Assembly: GCA_050948905.1 (NCBI GenBank)
Contig: JBMNES010000001.1
Coordinates: 496,001 to 560,000, forward strand
From: DTKD01 sp050948905
GTDB lineage: Bacteria > Armatimonadota > UBA5829
DNA: 64,000 nt
Direction of reading: 5' to 3'
Shown: piece after piece, positions 7,264 to 14,962 of the stretch
Layout of the letters: the number at the start of each line of letters is the position of its first letter
Numbering within the stretch: the first letter of the stretch is position 1
Notes under the pieces: generated by a model
Databases searched by the model: none
What the model was told of the DNA's origin: nothing
Seen by the model: the letters and a program-made list of their open reading frames with translations, nothing else
Translations under genes and position numbers: made by a program

Positions 7264-9978
7264 ATGAGAATACTTCTTTCATTTATTCTATTGCTACTCA
7301 GTGCCTGCTGCGCTTTTAGCGATCGCCCGCCCGTGGTGGTTATATCCTCAGCCGACCGCGCTGTGGCAAAAATTACGGATACAGCCGGATACAACCCTGG
7401 TGCAGACATTGATTATAAGATCACCCATTGGCCGGATGGTGCGCTGCTGACTGAGGGCACAGTCCCGTCGTCAGATATAAAAGTCGACGGCTGGGGGCTG
7501 CACTGCGTAACCATTAATAACCTCAAACCAAAGTTGTGGTGGCCGAATGATCCACAGCTCTACGAATTGTCTCTCATTTCAGAAAACCGTATCCTCGGCA
7601 AGGTTCGCTTCGGATTTAGAACATTCGAGGCGAAAGGGGACAGGTTTTATCTTAATGGCAGGGAGACGTTCCTGCGCGGCGTGCCGATCAATCCTCCTGG
7701 CAGAGACCTCCCGCCGCAACTGCTTGACGACCGCCCTTTTATTCGCGGATATATTAATCTGCTCAAAACCGCAAGCGTCAATATGATGCGCACCGAACCA
7801 GAGAGCTGGATAAACGAATGCGACGAACTCGGAATGATGTTGTTTGCCGGACATTATCACGGCGGCGGCAGCAGTCCGGTTGCGCCGCCATTTGAGGAGA
7901 GACGAGACTTCTACAGAGACCTGATTCTTCAACTCGCCAGCCACCCGTCTGTTGTCATCTACGTATTGGCGAACGAAGTCGATTATAAATCTCCTAACAG
8001 CACCCGCAAACAATTGTTGACGCAAGTATACGAGGATCTGCGATTGTTCGACACCACTCGACCTGTTATAGGCAATGCGGGGTTCGGCCAGGGAGAGCCG
8101 GGGGAGGTGTTCGACGTCCACCGCTATGCGGGCTGGTATTATGGTAACTTCTGCGACTGGCCTACCGAAGCGATCAATTATGTGAAACTCGCCAAAGCTG
8201 CTAACCAGCCTATCACTTTCACCGAATGTGTAGGCGCTTATACCTCGGATGATTGTGACTTTGAGTCTATGAGCAAACAGCTTGGTACGATGATCAAATG
8301 GGTCGGAACGGCAAAAGATCATCGTGCCGCTGCTACAAAATATCAATCGGATCTTGTTAAGCACCTGACAGAGTCTATGAGGCGTTACCGCACTACCGAA
8401 AGCAGCGTAGCCGGGGTATTTCCTTTTACTTATCTTTTGGGCTGGGCACGTGCCGAAAGCGCAAAGGATATCATAGCCAAACCCGCATTCGAGGCTCTTA
8501 AGACCGCGTTTCAACCGGTGCTTCTCAGCCCGGAATGCTGGCACGCTAATCTCTACGCGGGGGATGATCTGAAGTTCAGATTATGTCTGGTCAATGACGA
8601 CGATCAGGGCCGAGCTATTGACTCCTCCAATGCGGAAATTGAGGTAGTATCTTCGGATGGCAAGATCGTAGCGTCAGATACTGTCACTTTTCCTGTCGCT
8701 GCGTATTACTCTAATAGCTGGGCTGATGTCACCATTCCCATCTCAGCGGAATTGCAGCGCGGCGTATACGATGTTAAATGCAATCTTTTAGACAAATCCA
8801 ACCAGGTGCTGTCGAACAACCAATTTCAGATATTCATAGCGCCGAAGTCGTGGGTCTCTGCAAAACAGCCCTCCGTGCCAGTCACTTTATTCGACCCGAC
8901 TGGTGAGACTGCTGCAGCACTTGATCATATTGGAATAAAATATTCCTCCACCTCCAGCCTTAATACCCTGCCAAAAGCGGGGCTTCTGATAATCGGGGAA
9001 GAGGCTCTGGAGCCTGGAGTATATCCTGACAAAAAGTCCGTGCTTGCTTTTCTGAATCGTGGCGGCAAAATACTCTGCCTGCGGCAGGATCGCGAGAAAT
9101 GGGAGACTGAATGGCTGCCTGCTACATTGTCTGCACAGCAACGCGCCCCGTATCGCCCGATGACCTATATTCAACCGCGCGAAAACGACATTATCTTCAA
9201 TGAGATCACAGACCGCGACCTGCGCTGGTGGAACGACCTTGGCCATTCCGAGGAACGCGCTCCGGATGTAGCTCCGGTTCTCACAGCTCTAAGGCCGGAG
9301 ACGGTCAGTGATCTGAAATGGGCCAGGGTATGGGCTTCCTGTGACGCACTTCTGGGTGGGGCTGCCATAATCGAACTTTTACACGGGGAAGGCAGTGTTG
9401 TTCTTAGCCAATTCCGCACAATACCGCGCGTCGGCTCCGATCCCTGCGCAGCGAAACTACTCAGCAACTTAATCACTTATTCTTCTGGTAAAAGCGCCGG
9501 ACTTTTTGATCTAACAAAGCCGATTGATTGGGACCTGCGCGCGTTTCGCACCGGCGCATTCGTTTCATATACACAAGGCCTGCTGCCGCATTCCAAAACT
9601 TATCAACACAGAGGCAACAGCAAAGGCAGACTTGGCGAAGACCATAGGATAGATGGGTTCACCCTGGTGGGTGATTATTACTATTCCAGCAACGGATGGC
9701 TGCTTCCAGTTCCAGACCCTGAACCTGAGGGCTGGGGATTTATTTATGGGACATTGAGCCGCAAGGCGAACAAGTTCGTGGTATCCCTCACCAACACAAG
9801 CGAAAAAGACGCTAAAATTGCCCTCAAGCTAGATGGCAAGCTGGTGGGCTCAACTGTCAGTGTTCCTGCCGGGGCTGCTAAAAATGTCGAATGGAAAATA
9901 AATCGCGCCCCCGGCCCTGTCACGGTTACATTGAGAGGTGACCAAAAGCTCGTGATTACGCGGAGCTGGTTCGATTAG
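7264..9978 (+). CDS. Secreted GH2-like glycoside hydrolase, copy 2, probable lipoprotein
   Basis: A 904-residue paralogue of the preceding gene, similar along the whole length (by eye roughly four of five residues identical). The leader ends in LLSAC, a better lipobox than in copy 1, so this copy may be anchored to a membrane while copy 1 is less certain. The presumed catalytic Glu residues are kept at the same positions (238 in 'VLANE', 321 in 'FTECV'). A GGAGG lies 15 bp before the chosen ATG; an in-frame ATG at 7213 would add residues in front of the signal peptide and is unlikely. The last 150 bp are almost identical in DNA to the end of copy 1, including third codon positions, whereas the middle has many silent changes. 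The two genes are 77 bp apart and probably co-transcribed. Confidence 0.8.
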   Translation: MRILLSFILLLLSACCAFSDRPPVVVISSADRAVAKITDTAGYNPGADIDYKITHWPDGALLTEGTVPSSDIKVDGWGLHCVTINNLKPKLWWPNDPQLYELSLISENRILGKVRFGFRTFEAKGDRFYLNGRETFLRGVPINPPGRDLPPQLLDDRPFIRGYINLLKTASVNMMRTEPESWINECDELGMMLFAGHYHGGGSSPVAPPFEERRDFYRDLILQLASHPSVVIYVLANEVDYKSPNSTRKQLLTQVYEDLRLFDTTRPVIGNAGFGQGEPGEVFDVHRYAGWYYGNFCDWPTEAINYVKLAKAANQPITFTECVGAYTSDDCDFESMSKQLGTMIKWVGTAKDHRAAATKYQSDLVKHLTESMRRYRTTESSVAGVFPFTYLLGWARAESAKDIIAKPAFEALKTAFQPVLLSPECWHANLYAGDDLKFRLCLVNDDDQGRAIDSSNAEIEVVSSDGKIVASDTVTFPVAAYYSNSWADVTIPISAELQRGVYDVKCNLLDKSNQVLSNNQFQIFIAPKSWVSAKQPSVPVTLFDPTGETAAALDHIGIKYSSTSSLNTLPKAGLLIIGEEALEPGVYPDKKSVLAFLNRGGKILCLRQDREKWETEWLPATLSAQQRAPYRPMTYIQPRENDIIFNEITDRDLRWWNDLGHSEERAPDVAPVLTALRPETVSDLKWARVWASCDALLGGAAIIELLHGEGSVVLSQFRTIPRVGSDPCAAKLLSNLITYSSGKSAGLFDLTKPIDWDLRAFRTGAFVSYTQGLLPHSKTYQHRGNSKGRLGEDHRIDGFTLVGDYYYSSNGWLLPVPDPEPEGWGFIYGTLSRKANKFVVSLTNTSEKDAKIALKLDGKLVGSTVSVPAGAAKNVEWKINRAPGPVTVTLRGDQKLVITRSWFD

Positions 9979-10008
9979 CCCGATTAGTCGCGAGCAGCCG
10001 GAAATGAC

Positions 10009-11088
10009 ATGATAATAAGGCTCTTCATCACAATTCTGTTTCTCGTGCCATACTGCGCAATACCGTCAGTTGCGGCGCCTGTTGAACAATCCGCCACAAC
10101 ACCAACAACCGATGATCTCGGCTGTATACATCTTAATGCGAAGCCGTATTTAGGGCGGACAATAGAGGAAATTACAGCCCGTTGGCAGCAAACAAAGCCG
10201 GCGGCTGGTGATAATCCGTACGCAGCCGAACCCTCCTGGCAGGCTCCTTATGCCGCGGGCGCCCTTACAACGCAGTATCAGACTGACGCGATCAATCAGG
10301 TGAACTTTATGCGCTATCTGGCGGGTTTGCCGGACGATGTCAACATTAACTCCGACTGGCTTGAGGAAGTCCAGCACGGCGCGGTGCTGCTCAAAAAACT
10401 GAATTGCCTCACACATAACCCGGCCAAGCCTGCGGATATGCAGGACGAGTTCTTCAAGAAAGGACTTCGGTCGTGTTCATCGAATAACATCACTTTCGGC
10501 TACTCCAAAATCGGCAGCAAAACCTTTTTTCAAAGCGCCGCTGATTCGGTGACGGCGTATATGCACGACCTTGATACAAGCGAAAAGGCTGTCGGGCACC
10601 GTCGGTGGATTCTAAATCCTCCCATGAAACATACAGCGTTCGGGTGGTGTGAGTCGTTTTCGACTATGTATGCATTCGACACAAGCCGCAAACCGAGCTT
10701 TGAATACGCATCCGTATCCTGGCCTCCGCCGGGTCAATTTCCGCTGCAGCTTTGTCCGAATCGACTGCCGTGGTCGGTGAGCTTGAACCACAAGCTCTTC
10801 GATTATACCGGCCAGGAAATCGTGACTATGGTTCGTAAAAAAGACAATAAGACCTGGGTCTTCAGCGCAGCATCAGTGCCGCCGGATGGCCTGTTTATGA
10901 TCGACCGCAAGGGTTATGGCATACCTTATTGCATTATTTTCCGCCCGGAGAACTCACTTGTTTATGCTCCCGGGGACGTGTTCAAGATTACCATCGACGG
11001 CCTCAAAAGAGACGGGAAACCCGCGAGCATTTCCTATATGACGACTCTGTTCGACTTGCCTGAAATGCAACCGCCCAAAAAGACTTAG
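10009..11088 (+). CDS. Secreted CAP-domain (SCP/PR1-like) protein
   Basis: A 359-residue protein with a signal peptide (about residues 1-24) and a CAP domain at about 85-215. Family landmarks are the helix with 'INQVNFMRYLAGLP', the His in 'EEVQHGAVLLKKLNCLTH', the stretch 'SVTAYMHDLD' and the very typical 'GHRRWILNPPM'. CAP proteins have diverse roles, including sterol binding, protease-like activity and cell-wall association, so no reaction can be assigned. It follows the GH2 pair by 30 bp and is likely in the same transcript. Its last 4 bp overlap the end of the convergent gene. Confidence 0.8.
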   Translation: MIIRLFITILFLVPYCAIPSVAAPVEQSATTPTTDDLGCIHLNAKPYLGRTIEEITARWQQTKPAAGDNPYAAEPSWQAPYAAGALTTQYQTDAINQVNFMRYLAGLPDDVNINSDWLEEVQHGAVLLKKLNCLTHNPAKPADMQDEFFKKGLRSCSSNNITFGYSKIGSKTFFQSAADSVTAYMHDLDTSEKAVGHRRWILNPPMKHTAFGWCESFSTMYAFDTSRKPSFEYASVSWPPPGQFPLQLCPNRLPWSVSLNHKLFDYTGQEIVTMVRKKDNKTWVFSAASVPPDGLFMIDRKGYGIPYCIIFRPENSLVYAPGDVFKITIDGLKRDGKPASISYMTTLFDLPEMQPPKKT

Positions 11089-12317
11089 GGGCTGATTCTC
11101 AATATTTTGTCGTCCCCTTTGTGCAGGCTGCCGCGGCGGTCCTGGTCGCTGGTGGTTATATACAACGCGCCATCCGGCCCCTGGACTACTGCGCGCAGTC
11201 TGCCGTATTTTCCTTTGTGTGTTCCGGTCTCGAACCATCTCTCGATTTTGACTATATTTTTTGGCCCGGACAATACTATACGCTGCAGATGTTCCCCGGC
11301 AAGCGAGGCGAAAAAGAAATTGCCGTTGAGTTTTGGCATCAGGCTGCCCGTATAAAAGGTGCACAACCCCGGCGGCACCGACGAGCCAGGATAAAACAGT
11401 ACTGGCGGGGTTACTCCGCGGACATCCGTAACTCCCAGCGATCGCGGCCAGCCGCAATTGTCGCCCTTCGCTACAATGAAGACCGAGTCCATTGCACGCA
11501 AGCCAAACTCCCCGGTAGGGCCGTGCATGGTCGCCCAAAGGTCGTTGTTTTCCGGGTTCCAGGCGAGACCCTGCACGTTTCTCAATCCATAGGCGTAGAC
11601 CATTGAGTTATCGAACGGGTTGTCAGGCGGTATGTTGCCCTCCGGGGTCATTCGCAGTATTTTCCCGTTAAGTGAAGACTTGTCCTGCGCAGATTCCGGC
11701 ACTCGCGCATCACCTGTGCCCACATACAGCATCCCATCCGGCCCAAAGCGCAGCGCCCCTCCGTTGTGAAACAGCGCACCATTGATCCCTTCCACAACCG
11801 TTACTTCATCCTTCAGGCCATCCCCTGTATCAGTGAAGCGACTTACTCGATTGAGTGTTCTATTATCGCTCTTATACGTGTACATTAGATAGACCCATCG
11901 CGGGTCGGGATACATCGGATGAAGCGCTATCCCCAACAGTCCGCCTTCCCCTTCGGCCAATACCGGAATAGTAGCGTAGGGTTTAGCCCGCAGCTTGCCG
12001 CCTTCCAATATACGCACTCTGCCCGGCCGCTCTGTGACGTATGCCCGATCCTTAGACACAAAAGCAATGTCCCACGGCACGATCAGCCCCGTGGCGATTG
12101 CCTCTACGCGATAAGGCGGGTCTGTTATCACCTCAGTGGCGGGCATCGGCGGTTTCTTGCCCACCAATGGTTTGCCTGGGCCAGGCAAGGGCACGCCGGC
12201 TTTCTCCGTCCTGGCGGGTGGTTTGGTCTTTTTCGGCTGAGAAGAAGCGTTTCGACCGGAGCAGCCTATCACAGTGAATACAAACACTATTAGAATAAAC
12301 AATCGCAGTTCTCGCAT
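11085..12317 (-). CDS. PQQ-dependent sugar dehydrogenase-like lipoprotein (GSDH family)
   Basis: The 410-residue product has a lipoprotein signal (VFTVIGC, so Cys19 would be lipidated) followed by a Lys/Pro-rich linker. From residue about 70 it is a six-bladed beta-propeller of the glucose/sorbosone dehydrogenase family: 'VPWDIAFVSKDRAYVTERPGRVRIL', 'EGGLLGIALHPMY', 'HNGGALRFGPDGMLYVGTGD', 'YGLRNVQGLAWNP' and 'GPDGALYITTSD'. Members bound to PQQ and Ca oxidise aldoses; many homologues of this type, including human HHIPL proteins, have no proven cofactor. Position: outer or inner membrane, facing the periplasm or the surface. GAGGTGAAAT precedes the ATG. It is divergent from the HD-GYP gene. 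Confidence 0.85.
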   Translation of the reverse strand: MRELRLFILIVFVFTVIGCSGRNASSQPKKTKPPARTEKAGVPLPGPGKPLVGKKPPMPATEVITDPPYRVEAIATGLIVPWDIAFVSKDRAYVTERPGRVRILEGGKLRAKPYATIPVLAEGEGGLLGIALHPMYPDPRWVYLMYTYKSDNRTLNRVSRFTDTGDGLKDEVTVVEGINGALFHNGGALRFGPDGMLYVGTGDARVPESAQDKSSLNGKILRMTPEGNIPPDNPFDNSMVYAYGLRNVQGLAWNPENNDLWATMHGPTGEFGLRAMDSVFIVAKGDNCGWPRSLGVTDVRGVTPPVLFYPGSSVPPGLCTFYTGSLMPKLNGNFFFASLAGEHLQRIVLSGPKNIVKIERWFETGTHKGKYGRLRAVVQGPDGALYITTSDQDRRGSLHKGDDKILRISP

Positions 12318-12410
12318 ATTTCACCTCGGCCTGGCATAAAATTTTTGTCTTTATACCCATCAAGCTTTCAGCGCCCTAATGTGGAATCATTTTATTAAGA
12401 AGGAGCGCGA

Positions 12411-13697
12411 ATGGCCGATACCAGCCCAGAGAACAAGCAGCAAATGAGTGAAGCACATTCCGAAGTATGTCCGGCCTTTTTGTTAGCCGCCGTGCCATAT
12501 CTGATAGATATTGTCCCAAGTGGTTGCATCTATCACGGTTGGCGGATAGCATTGGTGGCTGAACACATTACGCACGCCATCTGTCCGGACGAAGCGGCTG
12601 AGGTTTTCTATGCCGGGCTTCTGCAGGAAGTCGGCACAGTTGGAGCATCGAAACACATAACGTCGTATGTAACTCTTCAAGAGCAAATCGAGGATCATGT
12701 CATCCTTACGCATCCACGACGCGGCGCTGCTTTGTTGGATTGGCTGCCTGGTATGGAGGCCTCGGCGCGGCTCGTACGCTATCACCACGAATGGTGGGAT
12801 GGCGGCGGATATCAGGACGGCCGCGGCGGCATGGACATCCCTCCTGCCAGCCAACTGCTGCAACTGGTCGAGACGATGGATACCGTGGGGTGCTTTACTT
12901 CCTGGCCGGCTATGAGCGCCGGGCTGCGTAAGCTCGCCCGGTTCACCAACCATGCCTGGAACAAGGAGACCTGGGTCAACACGATCCAATCGTTAGAAGA
13001 TTCCAAGTTTTATTCTCAGATTATGAATCCTGAGTTGCTCAGGAGCATGATAACCGATCGTCTAAAGAAACACCCTCTGCCTTCAGAATTGGATAATGAG
13101 GCGGGAGTCGAGCGCATATTTCACGTGTTCGCGGCGTTGGTAGATGCCAAAGACCCTACAACCGCCGGCCATTCACATCGTACAGCCCTTTACGCAAAAA
13201 CGCTTGCCGAGCATATGGGTTTGTCGGCCGAAGAGGCTCGTCGCGCGTATAGAGCAGGCCTGGTTCACGATTGCGGCCGATTGGGTGTCCCTACCGCATT
13301 GCTGAAACGACAGGGAAAACTAAGCGACGATGAAATGGAAATCGTTCGCCAACACGCTCAAATGACCAAGCGAGCGCTAAGTTGTATGGCCGAGTGTCCT
13401 GAAATGGCCGAAATAGGGGAGGTCGCTGGCTGCGATCACGAGCGATACGACGGCACGGGTTATCCCGATCGCCTGGTAGGGGATCATATCCCGTTAATTT
13501 CCCGGATATTGAGCGTGGCAGACTCGTTTGACGCTATGACTGCCCCCACGAGCTACAAAAACCGCCTCTCCCCAAGGTTTGCGGTCATTCGCATCCAGCA
13601 GGCATCAGGCACCCAGTTCGACCCGTTAATAGTCGAGGCTATGACAAGCGCGGTCGAAACCAGGGTGCTGCAAGTCAGCCAATCCGCCGCTGCATAA
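12411..13697 (+). CDS. Tandem HD domain protein with C-terminal HD-GYP domain
   Basis: The 428-residue cytoplasmic protein has two HD-type halves. The C-terminal half (about 235-415) has HD (VHDCGRLGVP) and the DGTGYP of the HD-GYP signature, so a c-di-GMP or cGAMP phosphodiesterase is expected. Two departures from consensus are visible: the usual HDIGK reads HDCGR, and the usual HHE before the GYP motif reads DHE, losing one metal-binding His. The N-terminal half (about 20-200) is a degenerate copy with YHHEWWDGGGY but no HD pair. No sensor or receiver domain is attached. AGGAGCG precedes the ATG. Activity should be treated as uncertain. Confidence 0.8.
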   Translation: MADTSPENKQQMSEAHSEVCPAFLLAAVPYLIDIVPSGCIYHGWRIALVAEHITHAICPDEAAEVFYAGLLQEVGTVGASKHITSYVTLQEQIEDHVILTHPRRGAALLDWLPGMEASARLVRYHHEWWDGGGYQDGRGGMDIPPASQLLQLVETMDTVGCFTSWPAMSAGLRKLARFTNHAWNKETWVNTIQSLEDSKFYSQIMNPELLRSMITDRLKKHPLPSELDNEAGVERIFHVFAALVDAKDPTTAGHSHRTALYAKTLAEHMGLSAEEARRAYRAGLVHDCGRLGVPTALLKRQGKLSDDEMEIVRQHAQMTKRALSCMAECPEMAEIGEVAGCDHERYDGTGYPDRLVGDHIPLISRILSVADSFDAMTAPTSYKNRLSPRFAVIRIQQASGTQFDPLIVEAMTSAVETRVLQVSQSAAA

Positions 13698-13712
13698 GAC
13701 TATAATACAAAT

Positions 13713-13914
13713 CGAACTCCCAAACTTTGTCATTCCAACTTCCAAATCTGTCATTTGCAACCCACAAACCCTGTCACAACTCCAAACCTATCATTCTCAA
13801 CTCCCAAACCTTGTCACTTCGAACTCCCTAACCTTGTCATTTCGAACTCCCTAACCTTGTCATTTCGAACTCCCTAACCTTGTCATTTCGAACGAAGTGA
13901 GAAATCTGCTTTTT
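13713..13914. repeat. 23-bp tandem array running into a TTCGAAATGAC-family repeat
   Basis: About eight units of 20-23 bp, each built as CGAACTCCC...CTTGTCATTT, fill 13713-13889. The last three are identical and the earlier ones decay away from them. The array runs directly into a dispersed repeat copy (13882-13914, minus orientation, ending in GAGAAATCTGC). It occupies most of the 305-bp gap between the HD-GYP and PHP genes; no gene is seen there. Confidence 0.85.
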
Positions 13915-13975
13915 CCGTCCGAAGTCAGACGTACGAAGTCCGATCTCAATAACCGAAACCATGAATTATCTCGCA

Positions 13976-14011
13976 GCTTTCGCTCTTTTCGCGCTTTCGC
14001 GTTTATCCCTT
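13976..14011. repeat. Dispersed GGATAAACGCGAAAGCGCG repeat overlapping a gene end
   Basis: On the minus strand the sequence reads GGAAGGGATAAACG followed by CGAAAGCGCGAAAA. The same string occurs on the plus strand at 61446-61475, and a looser version occurs at about 61296-61325. Here its first bases supply the last two codons and the TAA stop of the PHP-domain gene. Confidence 0.7.
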
Positions 14012-14791
14012 CCTGATCAATTCTCGATTTTGGAAAACAACCTGCTGAGTGTAACCCAGTGACTTCAGTTGTCGGTATCCGATATCGAAGTAACGAGTCA
14101 AATTGGCTGGGCTATGAGCATCTGCCGTGACCAGCATCGGAATATCTCGCGCAAAACACTGGGCCAAAATGTCCGCGGCGGGATACGCCTCTCCGGCATA
14201 TCGAATGCCCGAAGTATTCAACTCCACCGCCATTCCCGCAGCCGCTACTGCATCCAACGCCTCAGCGATATCCTCTGATATGTCCACAGTAGCCCGGTGG
14301 CCGAACTTTTTATAAAGATCAGTATGCCCGACGATATTGAACAACCCGCTGCGTGCCATATCCGCCGTTAAATGCCAATATTTGCGGATAATCTCGTTGC
14401 GTTCGTCCTGTGACAGGTTATCCCAGTGACTCGCCGACTCATCGACCGGGAAATCCCCTACAAAATGAATCGACCCTATCACGTAGTCAAACGGATATTT
14501 CGCGAGGGTCATGCCGAGTTTTTCCGCGCTCTCCGGGATATAATCCGCCTCCAGGCCGAAGCGAATCTTAAGGCTCTGCCCAGCCATCGCCTGCGCTGCT
14601 CGCAATGCGTCTATATACTCCGGCAGCCCATCGACAGGCATACTCCACTCTATGATGCCGTCAGGGTGCAGAATATAGTGATCAGAAATGCCGAGTTCGT
14701 CGAGCCCAACAGCGATTCCCTCTCGGACGTGGTCTTCAACAGAGCAATCGCCGTCAGAAAATCGGGTGTGGCAATGATATGAGGTAAGCAT
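14003..14791 (-). CDS. PHP-domain phosphoesterase, histidinol-phosphatase-like
   Basis: A 262-residue cytoplasmic protein opening with the PHP metal motif (YHCHTRFSDGD, residues 5-15), then 'LGISDHYIL', a Glu in 'FGLEADYI', 'YVIGSIHFV' and 'LVTADAHS' near the end, which together make up the trinuclear metal site. Length and order match HisK-type histidinol-phosphate phosphatase (last but one step of histidine synthesis). Other PHP phosphatases have the same motifs and no his genes are nearby, so the substrate remains a guess. The C-terminal Lys-Gly-stop comes from a dispersed intergenic repeat. Confidence 0.8.
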   Translation of the reverse strand: MLTSYHCHTRFSDGDCSVEDHVREGIAVGLDELGISDHYILHPDGIIEWSMPVDGLPEYIDALRAAQAMAGQSLKIRFGLEADYIPESAEKLGMTLAKYPFDYVIGSIHFVGDFPVDESASHWDNLSQDERNEIIRKYWHLTADMARSGLFNIVGHTDLYKKFGHRATVDISEDIAEALDAVAAAGMAVELNTSGIRYAGEAYPAADILAQCFARDIPMLVTADAHSPANLTRYFDIGYRQLKSLGYTQQVVFQNRELIRKG

Positions 14792-14829
14792 GTAGATATG
14801 GTAGCACTCAGGCCGAGGTTAATACAATA

Positions 14830-14906
14830 TGGCGCGCCTGGAGGGACTCGAACCCCCGACCCTCTGATCCGAAGTCAGATGCTCTAATCCACTGAGCTAC
14901 AGGCGC
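14830..14906 (-). tRNA. tRNA-Arg (anticodon TCG)
   Basis: A 77-nt cloverleaf including an encoded CCA. The acceptor stem GCGCCTG pairs with CAGGCGC, the D-arm is GCTCAGTGGATTAGAGC, the anticodon loop is CTTCGGA with TCG in the middle, and the T-loop is TTCGAGT. It reads CGN Arg codons. It is divergent from the tRNA-Arg(TCT) gene 2.9 kb away, with two insertion sequences in between. Confidence 0.95.
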
Positions 14907-14919
14907 GCGGTGCAGTAGT

Positions 14920-14948
14920 AGTATATCACTGCCGTCGTTTTCGGTCAA
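14920..14948 (-). promoter_or_regulatory. Promoter of tRNA-Arg(TCG)
   Basis: On the minus strand TTGACC (14943-14948) is followed, after exactly 17 nt, by TATACT (14920-14925), about 13 nt before the mature tRNA. This is a near-consensus sigma-70 type promoter. The IS256-family element begins only 15 bp upstream of the -35 box and leaves it intact. Confidence 0.75.
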
Positions 14949-14962
14949 TGAAAAACATGTTC

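Noticed and set aside
7579..8544. Minus-strand open frame of 321 codons
   Set aside because: Shadow of the second GH2-like gene. A similar frame over the first copy mirrors the paralogy and is no sign of a second gene.
13713..13889. Possible CRISPR array
   Set aside because: Units of 20-23 bp follow each other directly, without unique spacers; no cas genes in the window. The same holds for 58298-58436.
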